Below are positions 32,692 through 47,758 of a stretch of 64,000 nt of DNA, in pieces. The notes under the pieces are model-generated. The model did not search any database. It saw only the letters and a program-made list of their open reading frames with translations, and was not told the origin of the DNA. The first letter of the stretch is position 1. Each line of letters begins with the position of its first letter. This DNA is from Sarcocystis neurona. Taxonomy: Eukaryota; Apicomplexa; Conoidasida; Eucoccidiorida; Sarcocystidae. A program made the position numbers and the translations under genes. Location of the stretch: assembly GCA_000727475.1 (NCBI GenBank), contig KL647290.1:507062-571061 (forward strand). The letters are read 5' to 3'.

Positions 32692-35600
32692 CTGCGAACA
32701 CCACCACGTCTGCGGCGCGGCTGTGTATGAGACAGACATCGACTTCTTTCTCTTTTCTTCTCTTCCGTGTTCCTTTCTCCTTTCTCTCTACAAATACATT
32801 CACGTGCAGGCTCGAAGTAGTTCTCTTTGCCTCATTCTAAATTGCATGCAATGATCTCCGCCACGAAGAAAAACTGTCTCCTACTACGTGCAATTGTGTA
32901 CGCTCGTGTACTACTCTGTCCATGTCTACCTGTATTTATAGATAGGAAAACACACACACACACACACATATGTACCTGTGTACTTACCCGATACGTGTCT
33001 ATCTCTACAGAGACAAACGCGCACACATACCTACCTGTGTGCTCATATATGTATACGAGAATATACGTAAGTTCTCTCTACTGACTTCTTCTCACCTCTA
33101 TTTATATCTTATCGTACGTGTCCACTGCACTTCTACAACTGTCTGCGAACATACTCTACCACCCATATATCTCACACGTGCATACATATAATACATGTAT
33201 GTTTACGTGTAAGCATCTGCTTACGTTCCTCACACCTCCACCAGGCTTGTACAGATCTCTGAGGTGTGGAGGAATTCGTGAATCTCCGTTTATGTGTCCC
33301 TACTATTTAACATACATATACCCATATATTACAGCTACGCACGTTTCTCTTGGTCAAGAACTGTCGTCTGTCTATAGACACATACAACCGTGTCCACATC
33401 AACTTCGAAATCCCTTGCTCCAAGAATCTCTATAAATGCCCCATCATCACCTAGACGCGACACACACATATATGCCTCCTCGGCCCAAGCACGCATGCAG
33501 CTAGCGAAGATCCCTCTTCTAGAATAATGAGTATATATATATATGTGGAGAAACACGCTCTTTTCATCCAGAGCGACGACGAGAGCCACTTCCATCTCCG
33601 GCCACTTTTTATGAACAAAATGTGTTCCCTTTCCTTCTCCCCGTAACTGTTCCTCTCTCCTTCACACGGCGCCGCCTCCACCGTGCTTCTCTTTCCTCCT
33701 TATCCCATGTTTGCTTCCCCTTTGTTCCGCCCACCCTACACGATTGCTACAATTTTCCGCCGACCGACAATGTTTCCTTTTTTTCAAAAAATTTGCGTTT
33801 TCCGTGTGAAACAAGTTCCTGTGTGGAAAGACACGTCCTGCTCGCCTCTTTAAAGAAGAGGTTCTTCACTTGCGTCTTTGGTTGTGTTGTTTCGTATGTC
33901 GTTATTATTTGGTAATTGGCACTAGTGGGTGTTGCTCGAACGGCAAGAGAATCCAACAAGTGTCTTCTCGGGAGACGCCTTTTGTCTCTTCTGGACCGTG
34001 ACGGGGAGCATAGACAACGTTCGAGTGCGACTCACAGCGAGACGATGCTGCACGTCTACTTTTTATGTGATACATGTAATCTGGTGCAGTTGGTATTCTT
34101 CCCAAATTTGGCAGTGGTGATGCGTGCATCTTTTCGTCGGTTTTTCCGCTGCTGCAGCACCCAGTCTCTGTGCTGCTGCGAGGCATGTCACCTCTGCAGC
34201 GGTTCGTCGACGGTCGCAGGAATCGCACTGGCACAAAGCCCAGCGCCCGCAGGGCAGGAACAGCAGCAGCAGCAGCCAGACAGCAATGCACCACACGCGA
34301 GCAGCAGCAACGGCGGCCACGAGCAACCGCAGCAGCTAAGGAAAACAACACAGCAGCAGCAAAGCAGAACAAACACCTAGCGGCAGCACCAGCAGCAGAG
34401 CAGTCGCGGCAGCAGCAGAGCAACAGAGTAGAGCCGGGGGGCAGTCGCAGCAGCAACAAAGTATAATCGGCAGGGCCGTCGCAGATTCTGCTTCACCCTG
34501 GGAAAAACGAAAAATACAGTAGGTACTGCACGGACAGACGTGTGTGGCTCACATCATTGGCCGAATGACAATCTGGTCGTCCTTCACAACGGCTCGCTTC
34601 GTCACCGCATGCATCCCTGAGGCAGCAGCAGCAACAGCAGAGAGAAGTAAGACATCGCCAAGAGCAGCAGCAGCAGCAACAGCAACGAGACATTAAAAAT
34701 CGCCACGAATAGCACCAGCAACAGCAAAGTAAAGTAAGACATAGCCACGAGCAGCAGCAGCAGCGGAGGGAAGGGCAGCGAAGAGAGAGCAGCAGCTGCA
34801 GCCGCAGAAGATTCGAAGGGCACTACTGCAGCAGCACGAGTAACGAGGACGGGTTATCGCTGTAGCAGCAGCAAATGTAGAAGAAGTTGCGGACGGCAGC
34901 AGCAGAGAGAGCGACACGGGGAAGAGCAGCACAGCAGCAGGGCAGAGACAGCAGCTTCCAGCAGCGTCCGCGGGAAAAATTCTCCGTGGGAAGCAGCTGC
35001 AGAGGCAGCGGGAAAAGCTGGGGGGGAGACCCGCCTTCGCAGCAGCAGCAGCACGTCCACAGAGCAGCGCAGCAACACGTCGGTGCAACAGAAGCAGCAG
35101 TCCCAAACGCCCACAACCCGCTTAGTACACCAAAGATACGTATATACACCTCTACCTATATACACATACATACACGTATATACACATATACATATATATG
35201 TATGTGCGCATGCAAAGTAAAATGGCAAGTACATCTACACAGGACCTACATATAAACATAATGTACACCCATGTATACATATATATATATATGTATGTGT
35301 ATATCGCAGATATAGACGGGTGTATGCGTGAAGATCCATATACATATATATGTGTATATACACGTACGTATACATATATATATATATATCTATATATGAT
35401 AAATCCATCTTTATACATATATAGATACACAACAGGTGCACGCAGTCAGAAAGCTACACACCACATCGCTCTCTCTATATATGTGGCCTCTCTTTTCCTC
35501 TTTGTCTTTCTGCTCTCTATCTATCTATCTGCCTATCTATCCTATCTATCTATATCTATATATATATGTATACATACACACAAACTTGCGTCCTTCTGCC

Positions 35601-38263
35601 TCTCTCTCTCTCTCTCACTGCATGCATCTCTCTCTCTTTCTCTCTAGCTTGGTATTAATATATGTATATGTATAAATAGGTATATGCACACGTGGAAAAG
35701 TGGTGAAGGTGGCGCTGATTCGTTCGCACGCACAGCGACAAAATTTTATTTACACAGAAGTGTACCAACAGGTAATTCGTGAGTAAAGTGTTTGTTTATG
35801 TTACGTTGCTGTCCGTAATCCTCCTCGCACCCCCATATCCTCCAAGGGAAGTGTAATTATAAGTTCAAATTATTTGTCTGTTACTCCTCCTTCCTCATCA
35901 CGTTGATAAATGTCGGGCTGTCCTGGAAATGGGTCGTTTGCATAATTATATATCGCCGTGGTACCTGCTGCTGCTGCTGTTGCTGCTGTTGCTGTTGCTG
36001 CTGTTCCTGCTGTTGCTGTTGCTGCTGCTGCTGTTGCTGCTGCTGCTGTTGCTGCTGCGGTACTATTCGTTTGCGTAGTGGTATCAATAGTTCACTTCCT
36101 TGCGTGATGACGACCTTGCAAAATCTTAATTTTTGCTTACTCTTGACAACTCCTCGCACATTTATATCTAAACGACACAAAGGGAGTGAAATGACTTCCT
36201 GCGACGTCCATCCCCGCCGAGCGCATATTTAATGCAACCACGTTCACACATGCGAGCCCGCAAAAAGAACTGTCACTCCTCTCCTTTTCCCCCCCTTCTC
36301 TTTTTCGTTCTGTCTCTAAACAACGACCCCTCCTTCCCTCCCCCCCGCTCCCCTTGGCGTCTGTACGCATGCGCAGAGAGAGACGTGGGGCGCGCATGAG
36401 ACGGACCGAGAATCGAACTTTGCGGAGGATTGATAATCGGCGTTCCCATCATACTGCCGTAGACGCCACCTGCCAACAAAAAAGCAGCAACAGCAGCAGC
36501 AACAGCAGCAGCAACAGCAGCAGCAACAGCGGCGGCCGCAGAGCGAAAAGAAGAGTGTGCGCGAGAGGTAGCAGGTGAGTTTCCTCAAGGCTGTCTCGAA
36601 GAAGAAGAGGGAAACGAAGGAAAAGAAGAAAACGAGGAAGAAGAAGAGAGAAAAGAGGAAAGTGCCTCCCCGCTGAACCGGTGAAGTGGGCATACAGTCG
36701 TGTCACTCCGCTGTCAAGCAGCTTCCTGTCTCCTGCTGACGTCAACGTGCAGTCTCCCCTAGACGTGGCGAAGGGAGACACAGAGCTACGGAGACCGAGC
36801 CAGGGAGACGGGGAGACACGGGGCCAGGGGGACAGCAAGACGGAGACAGCAAGACGGAGACAGCGAGACGGAGACAGCGAGACGGAGACGGCGAGAGGGA
36901 GACAGCGGGACACATTAAAAACACAGAGAGTGAGACAAGGAGACAAAAAAGGGGAAAACGAAATATGAGTGGAAGAAAAACCGCGACAAAGGGAGATTAA
37001 GTGGGTAGACGGGTCAACAGGCGAACGGGAAGAATGGAAAAGAGAAGACAACGGAAGGCTTCCACTCGAGCGCCCGCAACTTCATGCATGTCGCCTTCTT
37101 CACACATTTACATACGTACACATATGTCAGGTATACATACATATACATACATATACACCCATGAACAGATACATATATATACACATACATATATATAGTA
37201 GCAAACCGTGTTCGCATCTACACACCTATATGAGAGCACTACCATATACATATATATATATGTATAGACACATATACATGTACATACATATACATACACA
37301 TATATTTTAACACACGTAAAATTCTGGCCTATACACCTATATAAGAGCACGTCCATTACTCTCTCTATATGAAGAACATAATATTCACATACATATACAT
37401 ATATATGTAGAACAGGGCGTGACCAGTCATCTGTATATAGATACACAAATATATATATATAAGGCACACAATATTCACGTATATACACATACAAATGAGA
37501 GGGCGACCAGCGGGACGTATATATAAATACATATACGTACATAGAGAGACAGATAGAGAGAGAGAGTCAATAGGATATAGATATATACAAGAGAGACAGA
37601 TAGAGAGAGAGAGTCAATAGGATATAGATATATACACCTCCCCTATAGAAAGTACGAAGAGTTTTACGCACACACGTGTAGATGAAAAAGATATTCTTCT
37701 GCATATGTATACACACAGTTCGACGAAAGTACCACGAACCGTATCGAGACATATTTAGGTGTGTATATCGAAGAGTTCACACACACACACATATACGTCT
37801 ACGAATACATGCAATTAAAGTTGGAGATGCTGCTATCGAAGAGTCCACACACACATACATATACGTCTACATATGCTTGCAATTAAATTTGGAGACGCTC
37901 CTTCGTTTTAGGAGTTACTTTTATCGAGGAAAAAGTCGGCAGTTATATACATGTATGATACACAGAGACGAATATCTTCCGAAGTAGAGATTTCCACGCT
38001 ACGCACAACACGCACGGCAACACACGGAAAGCATCTGCTTTTCTACGAAAGTATATACACACCAGTACATATAAAGACACATATATACCTATCTACAGCA
38101 TACATGTAAACATACATATATATATGTATATACACGGGCATCTGCTCAGCACTCATATATATATATATAGATTTATATATATTCACATACTCGTAATGCG
38201 CAACCATCCACACATACATATATACATATATATATATGTCTATGTATCTATATCTCACTTGCT

Positions 38264-38299
<36 letters not shown>

Positions 38300-41200
38300 T
38301 CGTAATGAGGAACCGTCCACATATACGTATGTATATATATATGTATGGATTAAGGCGCCTGCATCAGCTTAATATTAACGAAGGACGATGTAAAGTTTCT
38401 TAGGCACGTCAAGTATATATACAGATATATTTGTATGGGGAAGTCGGGACAAAGAAGAAGAAGATAAATATGACCTGTGGCGTCTGCAATTCTCTACACA
38501 TAAATATCCATCTATACTACAGAGACACACACGCAGACATACAGAGACATCTACTTACACACATATATATACTTACATACACGCATACATATAGACATTC
38601 GTATATACGTACAGAGACATATATATACACACGCGTATATACATACATACACACGTACACACATATATATATATACATACAAATATACACACACATATAT
38701 ACGTACATGTACAGACACATATATATACATACGTAATACATACATGTATAAATACATATATACATATATGCATATATACATACATATATATACACATATA
38801 TACATGCATTCATTCATACATATACATATGCGTACATATATACAGACATATATATATATACATACATACACACGTATACACATATGCAGCAGTTTGTGAA
38901 GTCGTGTAGACCAGGCGAGTACTGAGCAGCAGCATCGTTTTCGTCGACGTGCGTCGTACGATGGAAAGGAGTAGGGGAGAAGACGGAGAAGAGGACGAAA
39001 GAAAGGAAGAATGTGGAAAGAAAAAGAGAAGAAAAGGGAGAAGAAGAATAGACGAAAGAAAAGAGATATATGTACCGTTAGAAATTGTGAAAGTCCCCCC
39101 TGCCATATCTTCGAGAGCGATCTGCCCTTTGCGCGCTCGGTCTGCCAGAGCTGCTAAGTCCTGCGAAAGTAAAGGAGAAGTATTGCCGCGGCCAACCACG
39201 TGAATATGAGCAAACGACACACATACATACACATTAACACCTCATATATAATATATCCACGTAGTAATTATAGAGTATGTATGTATGTCATCAAATATAT
39301 ATTCACCTATACATGTACGTATACAAACCCAGCATACAAATACATACATATCCATCCATACATACATACATACACACGTACATATACACACATACATATA
39401 TATACGGGTGTGTCTATATACATGCGTTTCGAGGTACTAATATATATACGAACATATACGTGCATATACACAGGTAGACAAAAAGTAGACACTCATACAC
39501 ATGAACACGAACATATACATATACATACACATACGGCCACACATACACATATACATATATGCATGCACGTGCATAATTGTACCGCTACATACACATCTAT
39601 ACATACAAATAACCACACATGTACATACATATACATACGAATACGTACACATACATCTACAACATACACGTATTTACTCACACATACATATATATCTACA
39701 TACATATGTATATAAACGATCACACATGTACATACGTTTACATATATATACGTACATATAGATATATACGCATATAGATACATATACGCACCTATATACA
39801 TATGTGTATTTGTATGTGATAATATATTCCTATACAAGGAACTATGCTTGCACATACATATACATATATATCCGTATATATACGTACGGAGATACTCATC
39901 AATACACACACATAGACACATGTATAGATACATCCACAAACATATAGGTATACATATATATACATACACATACAAATGCATGCACATGCACATACATATA
40001 CACATATATATATAAATACAGACGCTGAAAACGACGCTCTACCCACACGTACATGTTGCCCCATATATATATATGTATACGTATACATTTAACATACGCC
40101 TACATATATACATGTGTATACGTATATGTATCTAATGACCTGTTAGTTATAACAAGGTGGGTTCCATACATATACATATATGTATACCTATATTCATGTA
40201 TATATATATATGTAGGTGTACGTGCGTGCATCTGTACATATATATACGTAGATATGAGTATATACGCATATGTGTATATCTATGTATCTATATATATATC
40301 TCTATATATATCTATACACATATGTACGCACCTGTATGTTCACATATATATATGTGTATATATACATAGATGTATATCTACATATCTATATCTATATCTA
40401 TCAATCTACATACAGATATATATGTACATATGTATATGTTTAAGCTAGGTCGCTTCTTGCCATGAATCTTTTTATCCACGTTACACCCACGTATGAATGT
40501 ATTGAGAGACAGACACAGAGACCCGTTGACAGAGACGCCTGCAACCCCACACACGTAGACACATATGCAGCTCTCTCAAAAAGTTAATATAACAATCTTC
40601 CACAAATATATCTACTTATAAACTGCCCTCCTATATCTGTATCTATATCTTCATATATACATATACATTTATAGAGTTGTATATATACGCACACAGACTG
40701 CCAGACACTACAATACACAGACATAACGCAGAAATTATGTAACTCATTTGGAAGGTAATTACTTATGTGTTCCTCTAAATCATCTACATCTATATATCAA
40801 GTGCACTACACATATATATATTGCAGGATACATATATGGATCAAGACACATAACCACAGATTGGTAGAGAACAGCTTCAGGCTTCCTGAAGAAAAGTACA
40901 TATATCTCTGCCAATCTATATCTTCTATATGTTAAGTGACATATACATATATATATATATTAGCAGAGAAAGATGTAAAAGAAGGGAACGGAAGAAATGT
41001 GGATATGTATATTTTTTTAGAAGGGCACACTACGAAACGAACCGGTGAAAGCGCGTGCGCGCGCGCATGCAACCTGCGATTGTGAGGCGTCTTTGCCTCT
41101 CCTTTCCTTGATCAAAAATGCCTGTGTCCCACATAAATAAATATATTTACATATATCACCTACAAACAAACATACATATATAGATACATGATATATAGAT

Positions 41201-44200
41201 AGACACATGAGAACTGCACGATAAAGGAGAGAATAGGGAGAAAACCGCTGTGTCCCATACATATATATACGTATGTCACCTACACAAATACACATACATA
41301 TATATATATATATATGTAGATAGGCACTGCAATACAGAGGAGAGAACAGGGAGAACGTGACTGTGTCCCACACACATAAATATACATATATATATATATA
41401 TCTCACCTACACATATACAGGTATACACGCATATGTATATATATAGATGGGAACTGCAATACAAAGAGGAGAGAATAACAAGGAAAGCGCTGTGCCCTAC
41501 AGAGATAAATATGGAAAAAAATTTGTACATCTCATCTACACACACCCACACATGTATATGCATTTATAGATAGATGAGAATCGCAACAGCAAGGAAACAG
41601 TTGTGTTCCAGACATACACACACATACACATATATATACAGACCACCTACACGTATACATATATATATATATATGGATGGATAGATAGATTTGGATCGCA
41701 GTATCAAGGAGAGGATAGCAAGAAAGGGGAAATGGGCAGGAAATCAAAAGAAAAGAAAGAACAAAGCGCGGATGGATCTGATCACCTTCTCAAGCTGCGC
41801 CCAAGTTTTCCGGTGACAGTCACGAACCACCGGGACGACAAGTCCCGCGGGAGTCGCCACAGCGATACTTATATCCACATAATTTTTGTAAACAATTTCC
41901 TTGCCGTCGATATCTGCGGTGGAGAAAAGAAGTAAATCAACAGTAAGAAAGACGCAAGAAAAACAACCACTGCAACAGCAGCAGCAGGAATAGCAGGAGC
42001 ACCGACAGCAGCAACAGCAGCAGCAAAAACGTGCCAGCAGCAGCGCTGCGAAGGAGGAGACGAAGAAGGAAAAAAGAAGGAAGTTGGGTCAGCAGCACGA
42101 GAGAGAGAACGAGCAGCAGTAGTCAAACCCAGCTGCAACACGGGAGCAGCAGCGACACATATAGATAGCACCAGCAGCAGCAGCAACACCACCTGACGGC
42201 GCAGCAGCGGCAGCAGCAGCGCCGCCGCGCAAGACGCACGAGCAGCAGCCACACACATGCCGCGGCAGCAACACTTTAACTTCAGGAGCAGCAGCAGCGC
42301 CGGGGGGTAGAAATTTAGTTGGCACCAGTCATGAGAAACTCGAAAAAGCAGCACAGACCGGAGAGGGGCTGTCGGTGGCCTCTACCGACTTTCTTCTCTC
42401 TAATTTGTCTCTGCGCCCACGTGCCTGCAGGCCATCCACCAGCGCAGAAAGTGGAGGAAGACGAATCAGACGCAGCAACACGAGAGAGAAAAAGAGAGAG
42501 AGAGGCAGAGCAGCAGCCAAAATGGGCTGTTGCCCTGGTGCAGTCTCCTTCTGTAGAACGCGTCGAATTTCTTCTCTTCCCACAAAAGGAAGGAAACCAG
42601 CAATTTCTACGCGTTTCTTGCCATTTATACACCTGAAGAGCGCTGTGTGTGTCTCCTTGTACGCTCAGGTCACTGTTTTTCGCTTTGCATAAAGGATGCA
42701 ATCAGCAACTTTTCGTAGGCCTTCATCTTCCGCACAGAAGTTCACCGAGAGAGAGACGGAAAGCCAAAGCGAGAAACACGAAGAAAGAGAAAGAGGGCGA
42801 AAACCGAGGGGACGCAGAGAGAAAGAGAAGAAGACGGGGAGACAGAGAGACGCGAGAGAAGAGAAGAAATCGCAGACGCTGCTGCTGCGGCGTCAGAGGA
42901 GCCGTGTCTGCGGTGTACAGACACCCCACCGATACGACCCGCAGTGAAAACAGGGCACAGCAACTTCGCAACGGCATATACGGACACACCTACTACCAAA
43001 CAAACAAACCGGCGACACACATATACATCTGTGAGAGAGCCAGTCTTTGTTTTTAGGTTGGCAATATGTGTGCTGCTACGTTTTCTCGCGGTCCTCGGAG
43101 TGGTGGAGAAAGAAGAGACGGCTCGTTGTTTCCTTCCCCCCCCAGCTGAGGTGTACGTACACCGCACGGCTAGAGAGAGACTCCTGTCAGTCATACATTG
43201 CGTACCGGCAGCTTGTCGAGAGACCCCTCATCCCCCTTAGCTTCACTAGCGCCGCAGGAAGTGAGGTGTACGTACACCAACGCAGAGGAACGGGAAACGC
43301 GTCGAGTGTACAGACACCGCAGAAAACGAGACTCGCGCACGTTTGTACTCATACGCCTGCCCAAATCAGCTCTCCGGGCGTCGACTTTTTCCTCGACGCA
43401 GGCAAAAGTTAAAGATTTCTGTTTTCTCTGGGTCTACACATAGGGAAGAGAAGACTTGGGCGAGAAAAGCGTATCTGCTCGAGGCGCGACGCGCGTGAGT
43501 CGACTCTGCAGTGTACAGACACCGCAGAGGGGGTGTCAATATATCTCACATGCGTTCACTTCTGGAACTTTTCTGATCGCCTGACTTGCTGCAAGCATAA
43601 ACGCCGAAACGAACCCTGAAAAATCAAACAGAAAGACACACACATATATACACACGCAGGACCACATCTACATGAGGAGGAATGCACTGTCACCCCTTTT
43701 CTTCTTTTCTTCTTTTTCTTGATAAACGCAGAGAGAATGAGCTCAACAAGACACTCGTGCACATACGAGTATATCTACGACTTCTCATTTCTCCTTTCTT
43801 GTTAAACGCTGAGACGAAGAACTCAACAAGATACTCACGCACATACACATACACGTACATAAGTAACATATATATATGACTTGTTATTTCTTATTCTTTT
43901 TGAAGGCTGGCAGGAACTATAAAAGACATACGCATGCGCAGGTACACAGAGACGAATAAGTCCACGCGCATATCGATTATTTTGTATTTTTCATATATAT
44001 TGTGCCTACGCAATGGCGCACACAATCCCACCCCCGGTATTTCTCCACATATACCCACAAAATCTGTAAATAAAAAAAACCATCTTTACATCCAAATATC
44101 CATCTAAATCCATGAATATATCCACAAACGCCTGTAATGTACATATATATATACATGTACATATATATATATATGTATATGTATACACCTCTCTCTAATA

Positions 44201-47200
44201 TATATACATGTACATATGGATATGCACATATATATATATATATATATATGTACATCCCTGTCTTTCCCTCCCTCTCTTTCTATCTATCTACACATCTATC
44301 TATCTATATATATATATGTATATGTGTACATGCGTCTCTCTCTCACCTTCTATCGTTCTCTCTCTGTATATAGATACAGACATGTGTATGTATGTATATA
44401 TACATATATGTACATCCCTCTCTTTCCCTTTCTCTCTCTCGACCTATTTATCTATATATACATACGTATATATGCATCTCCCTCTCAGTTTCTCTCTCTC
44501 TCTCTATCTATACATATATACACACATGTATATACATATACATATATATACACTGCTCTCTCTCTCCCCCTCCTCTCTCTCTCTCTATATATATATACAC
44601 ATGTATACACATATATATATACATATGTATACACATATAAATATATACATATATATATACACATGTCCTTGTCTTTCCCTCTCTCTCTCTCTTTACATAT
44701 CTGTATACATATATATATACATATACGGGTATACACACATACGCATATATATATATCCCTCTCTTTCCCCTTTGTTGTTTCTCTCTCTCTTTCTATGTAT
44801 ATATATATATGTGTATATATATACACACACCTCCCTCTATTTCCCTCTATCTGTCTATATCTCTACAGACGTATATATGCATCTCTCTCTCAGTTTCTCT
44901 CTTTCTCTCATTCTCCCTCCCTACACATATGCATGCATGCTTTTCTCTCTGCATATAAATGGATAGAATTACAGGTGTATTGTGTATTTATTTCTTCTTC
45001 TGTTTAGCGTTTGAGTTCCAAGAAACATGCGAGGGTGCGAAGAAGACGAGAAGCGAAAGTTACATGTTGGTGACATCTTTTCTGAAACTTTCTCCGTCAT
45101 TCCCCTGTCTGTACACCTCAACACATACACATACACAAGTATATATCCCCACACATATATATATATATATCCATATATGTATATATCTTGTACGTAGTAG
45201 AGGCGTAAAATTGAGGCACGTTCACCCAGGTAAATAGAAAAACAGACAAGACCCAGCATTCTTGAAGAAGCAGATGGACACACAGAAGACGACTGTAGAG
45301 GTTTTGTTCTTTTTCATCTTCTTCAAGACACACATATATACACGCCTGTACATATACACACACACATATACACATACGTACCTCTACATACATGACATAT
45401 ATATATCATGTAGAGACTTAGGATTTCCCCCCGCCCACATACAGCGAGCGAGACAGAGAGGAAGAGAGACACCAAATATTCAGGAAGAGGTCCGCACACG
45501 TACAGACTGGGGATGAATTTGTTTTCTCTGTCCATCATCTTTTCTTTTAGCTTCGTCAGCAAGGAAAGTAACACCTACCCATCTTGACACCATGTGTCTC
45601 TTGAAAGGCGCTGTTCAGTTCACTCCGCAACGCCACCAGATTCCCCATGTCCACCTGCAGCAGCAGCAGCAGCCCCCGCAGCAGCAGCAGCCTTCGCAGC
45701 AGACTGCAACGCGCGACCGCGCACAGAGCGTGCAGCCAGAAACGAGATAAAAACGGCAGCACGTTTGAGCGACGGCAGCACATGCAACCGGCAGCAGCGC
45801 ATGCGGGCAGAGGAGGAGGAAGAGGAGGAGTAGGTGGAGGAGGGGAGGCAGCGGCAGAGAGAAGGAGGAGCGGTTTGTGCGGGAGCAAGAGAAGGAGAAG
45901 TAGGTGGAAGAAAAGGGCAGCAGCAGCGCAGCGGGGCAGCGGCGAAAAAGAAACACTGCAGCTCGCTCCCCCCTCCGAGGAGCAGTAGCAGCAGCAACGG
46001 ACCGCCGTAGACGGTTCCACGCGGCACAGAGGCCCGACGAGCGAAGCAGCAGAGGGGGCGGAACGCAGCAGCAGCAGTTTCTCGCAGCGGCCGCGTGAAG
46101 GAGACGACTCAAAAACGGGGGCCGCATGCAGCGAAGCAGCAGCAGACGACGTCTCAGACCGAGCAGCAGCAGCAGCAAATAATGTACGACAGCAGTGACA
46201 AGAAAGAGGCAGCTCCTTAAGAGGACGTGGTCACAGGAGCAGCGGCAGCAGCAGCAGCAGGAGCAGCAGCACCAGCGGCAGCAGCAGGAGCAGGAGCAAC
46301 AGCAAAGAAAAAGATGCCGGGGAATCTGCGACAGCCTCGCACGCCGGGAGGGGGGCCGGCAAAGCCAGCAGCAGCGGCAGCAGCAGAAGAGACGCAGCAA
46401 CAACGCAGCAGCAGTCGACAGAGATAGTGAGGGGAAAACAGCTCGTAAAACACGAGAGTGGCCACTACTGTTGCCACTTCTCCTTTTTCTCCTCTCTTCT
46501 TTTTTTCTCGAACTTTACTCCTTGCACGCTGACATAGAAGAAGCGCTGGCTGCTGCTGCGGCTGCTCGAACGGGCTCCTCCTACTTTTCTAGAGAGCCGC
46601 TGCTGCTTCTGCTGCTGCTCTCTCTGCAAAAATTCGACGACCGCATGCGCAGAGAAAGACTGCGCGCGTGTGTACATCTCTTCTTCTGGGTATCACTGCA
46701 TGCGCCCATTTCTTTCTCTTTGTTGCCTGCAAGAAAGAAGTCCCATACTCGTCCCACGGATGTGTGTGCGTCTTCGTCTGCCAACTGCCTAAAGATATCA
46801 GTCCTCCTGCTGCCCCATGCTACTACGCATCTCCTGCAACAGGACCCTGTTGCTTCTTCTTCTTCTGCTGCTCAGGGCTGCTGCTGCGGTTCATTCCTCC
46901 TGCTGCTGTTCTGATTCCTGCTGCTGCTGCTGCCGTATCTGCTCTGTGCGCGATTTTCGCAACCTCTTCCTTGGCCCTGCTGCTTCTTGATTGCTGCATG
47001 CCGGCTGCTGCGAATCTTGCTATCTGCTGTTCTTGCTTCTCTCTTATATTGATCTTGCTGTTTCTGCTCTTCGCTGCGAACGTTGCTGCTGTCTGCTGCT
47101 GTTTCTGCTGCCACTGCTGCTCCTGCTGCTGTTGCCGCAATTCCCTGCGGCTCAGTCTGTTTGCCGCTGCTGTTGCCGTCGCTGCTGTTGCCGTCGCTGC

Positions 47201-47720
47201 TGTTGCCGTTGCTGCTGCTGCTTCTGCTTGCTGCTGCTCTTTGCTGTTGCTGCTGCTGCTTCTGCTTGCTGCTGCTGCTTCTGTTTGCTGCTGCTGCTTT
47301 TTTGACTGATAAGTTACTTCGTTGAAAGTCGTGAGCATGGCAGCGGCGTTTTGGGCGGCTTTGAGTCTCTCGGCGATTCTCTGTCTCATGCGTGTCATTG
47401 CCACCTGCAGCAGAAAAGAAAACATATTCTCTTCGTCCTCCCTTTGTCTGCATCATTCACACAAATTCTCCTTTTCGGGCAGTTGCAGCTCTCGCAAGTA
47501 ACTTCTCTGTTCCGCTCTCTCTCTCGACAGCAAAAAACCCTTCGCATAGGAAGAAAAGTAATCTGCGTCCTCCCATCTTCCACACAAAGATGTACTGGTA
47601 CCTCTGCTACGCATATTTATATATACATATATGTCTATATAGAGAAAGAGAGACCGCGGGAGAGATAATGTATATGTACACACATATATACATACGTAGG
47701 GAAATGTATCTGTACGTATG

Positions 47721-47758
<38 letters not shown>

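Noticed and set aside
33335..33595. Minus-strand frame with [20 protein letters not shown], protein-like, within DLST intron 11
   Set aside because: DLST exons 11 and 12 join perfectly without it and no start, family or splice context supports a nested gene.
38270..38300. Long TA runs as possible replication origin or scaffold site
   Set aside because: Similar TATATA runs occur throughout the introns, so nothing marks this one.
45655..47317. Long Ala/Gln/Ser/Leu/Cys open frames on both strands in CAG-rich stretches (also 34250-35080, 41960-42300, 54930-56560)
   Set aside because: CAG repeats lack stops in most frames, so open length is not evidence of coding; several lie wholly within mapped introns.
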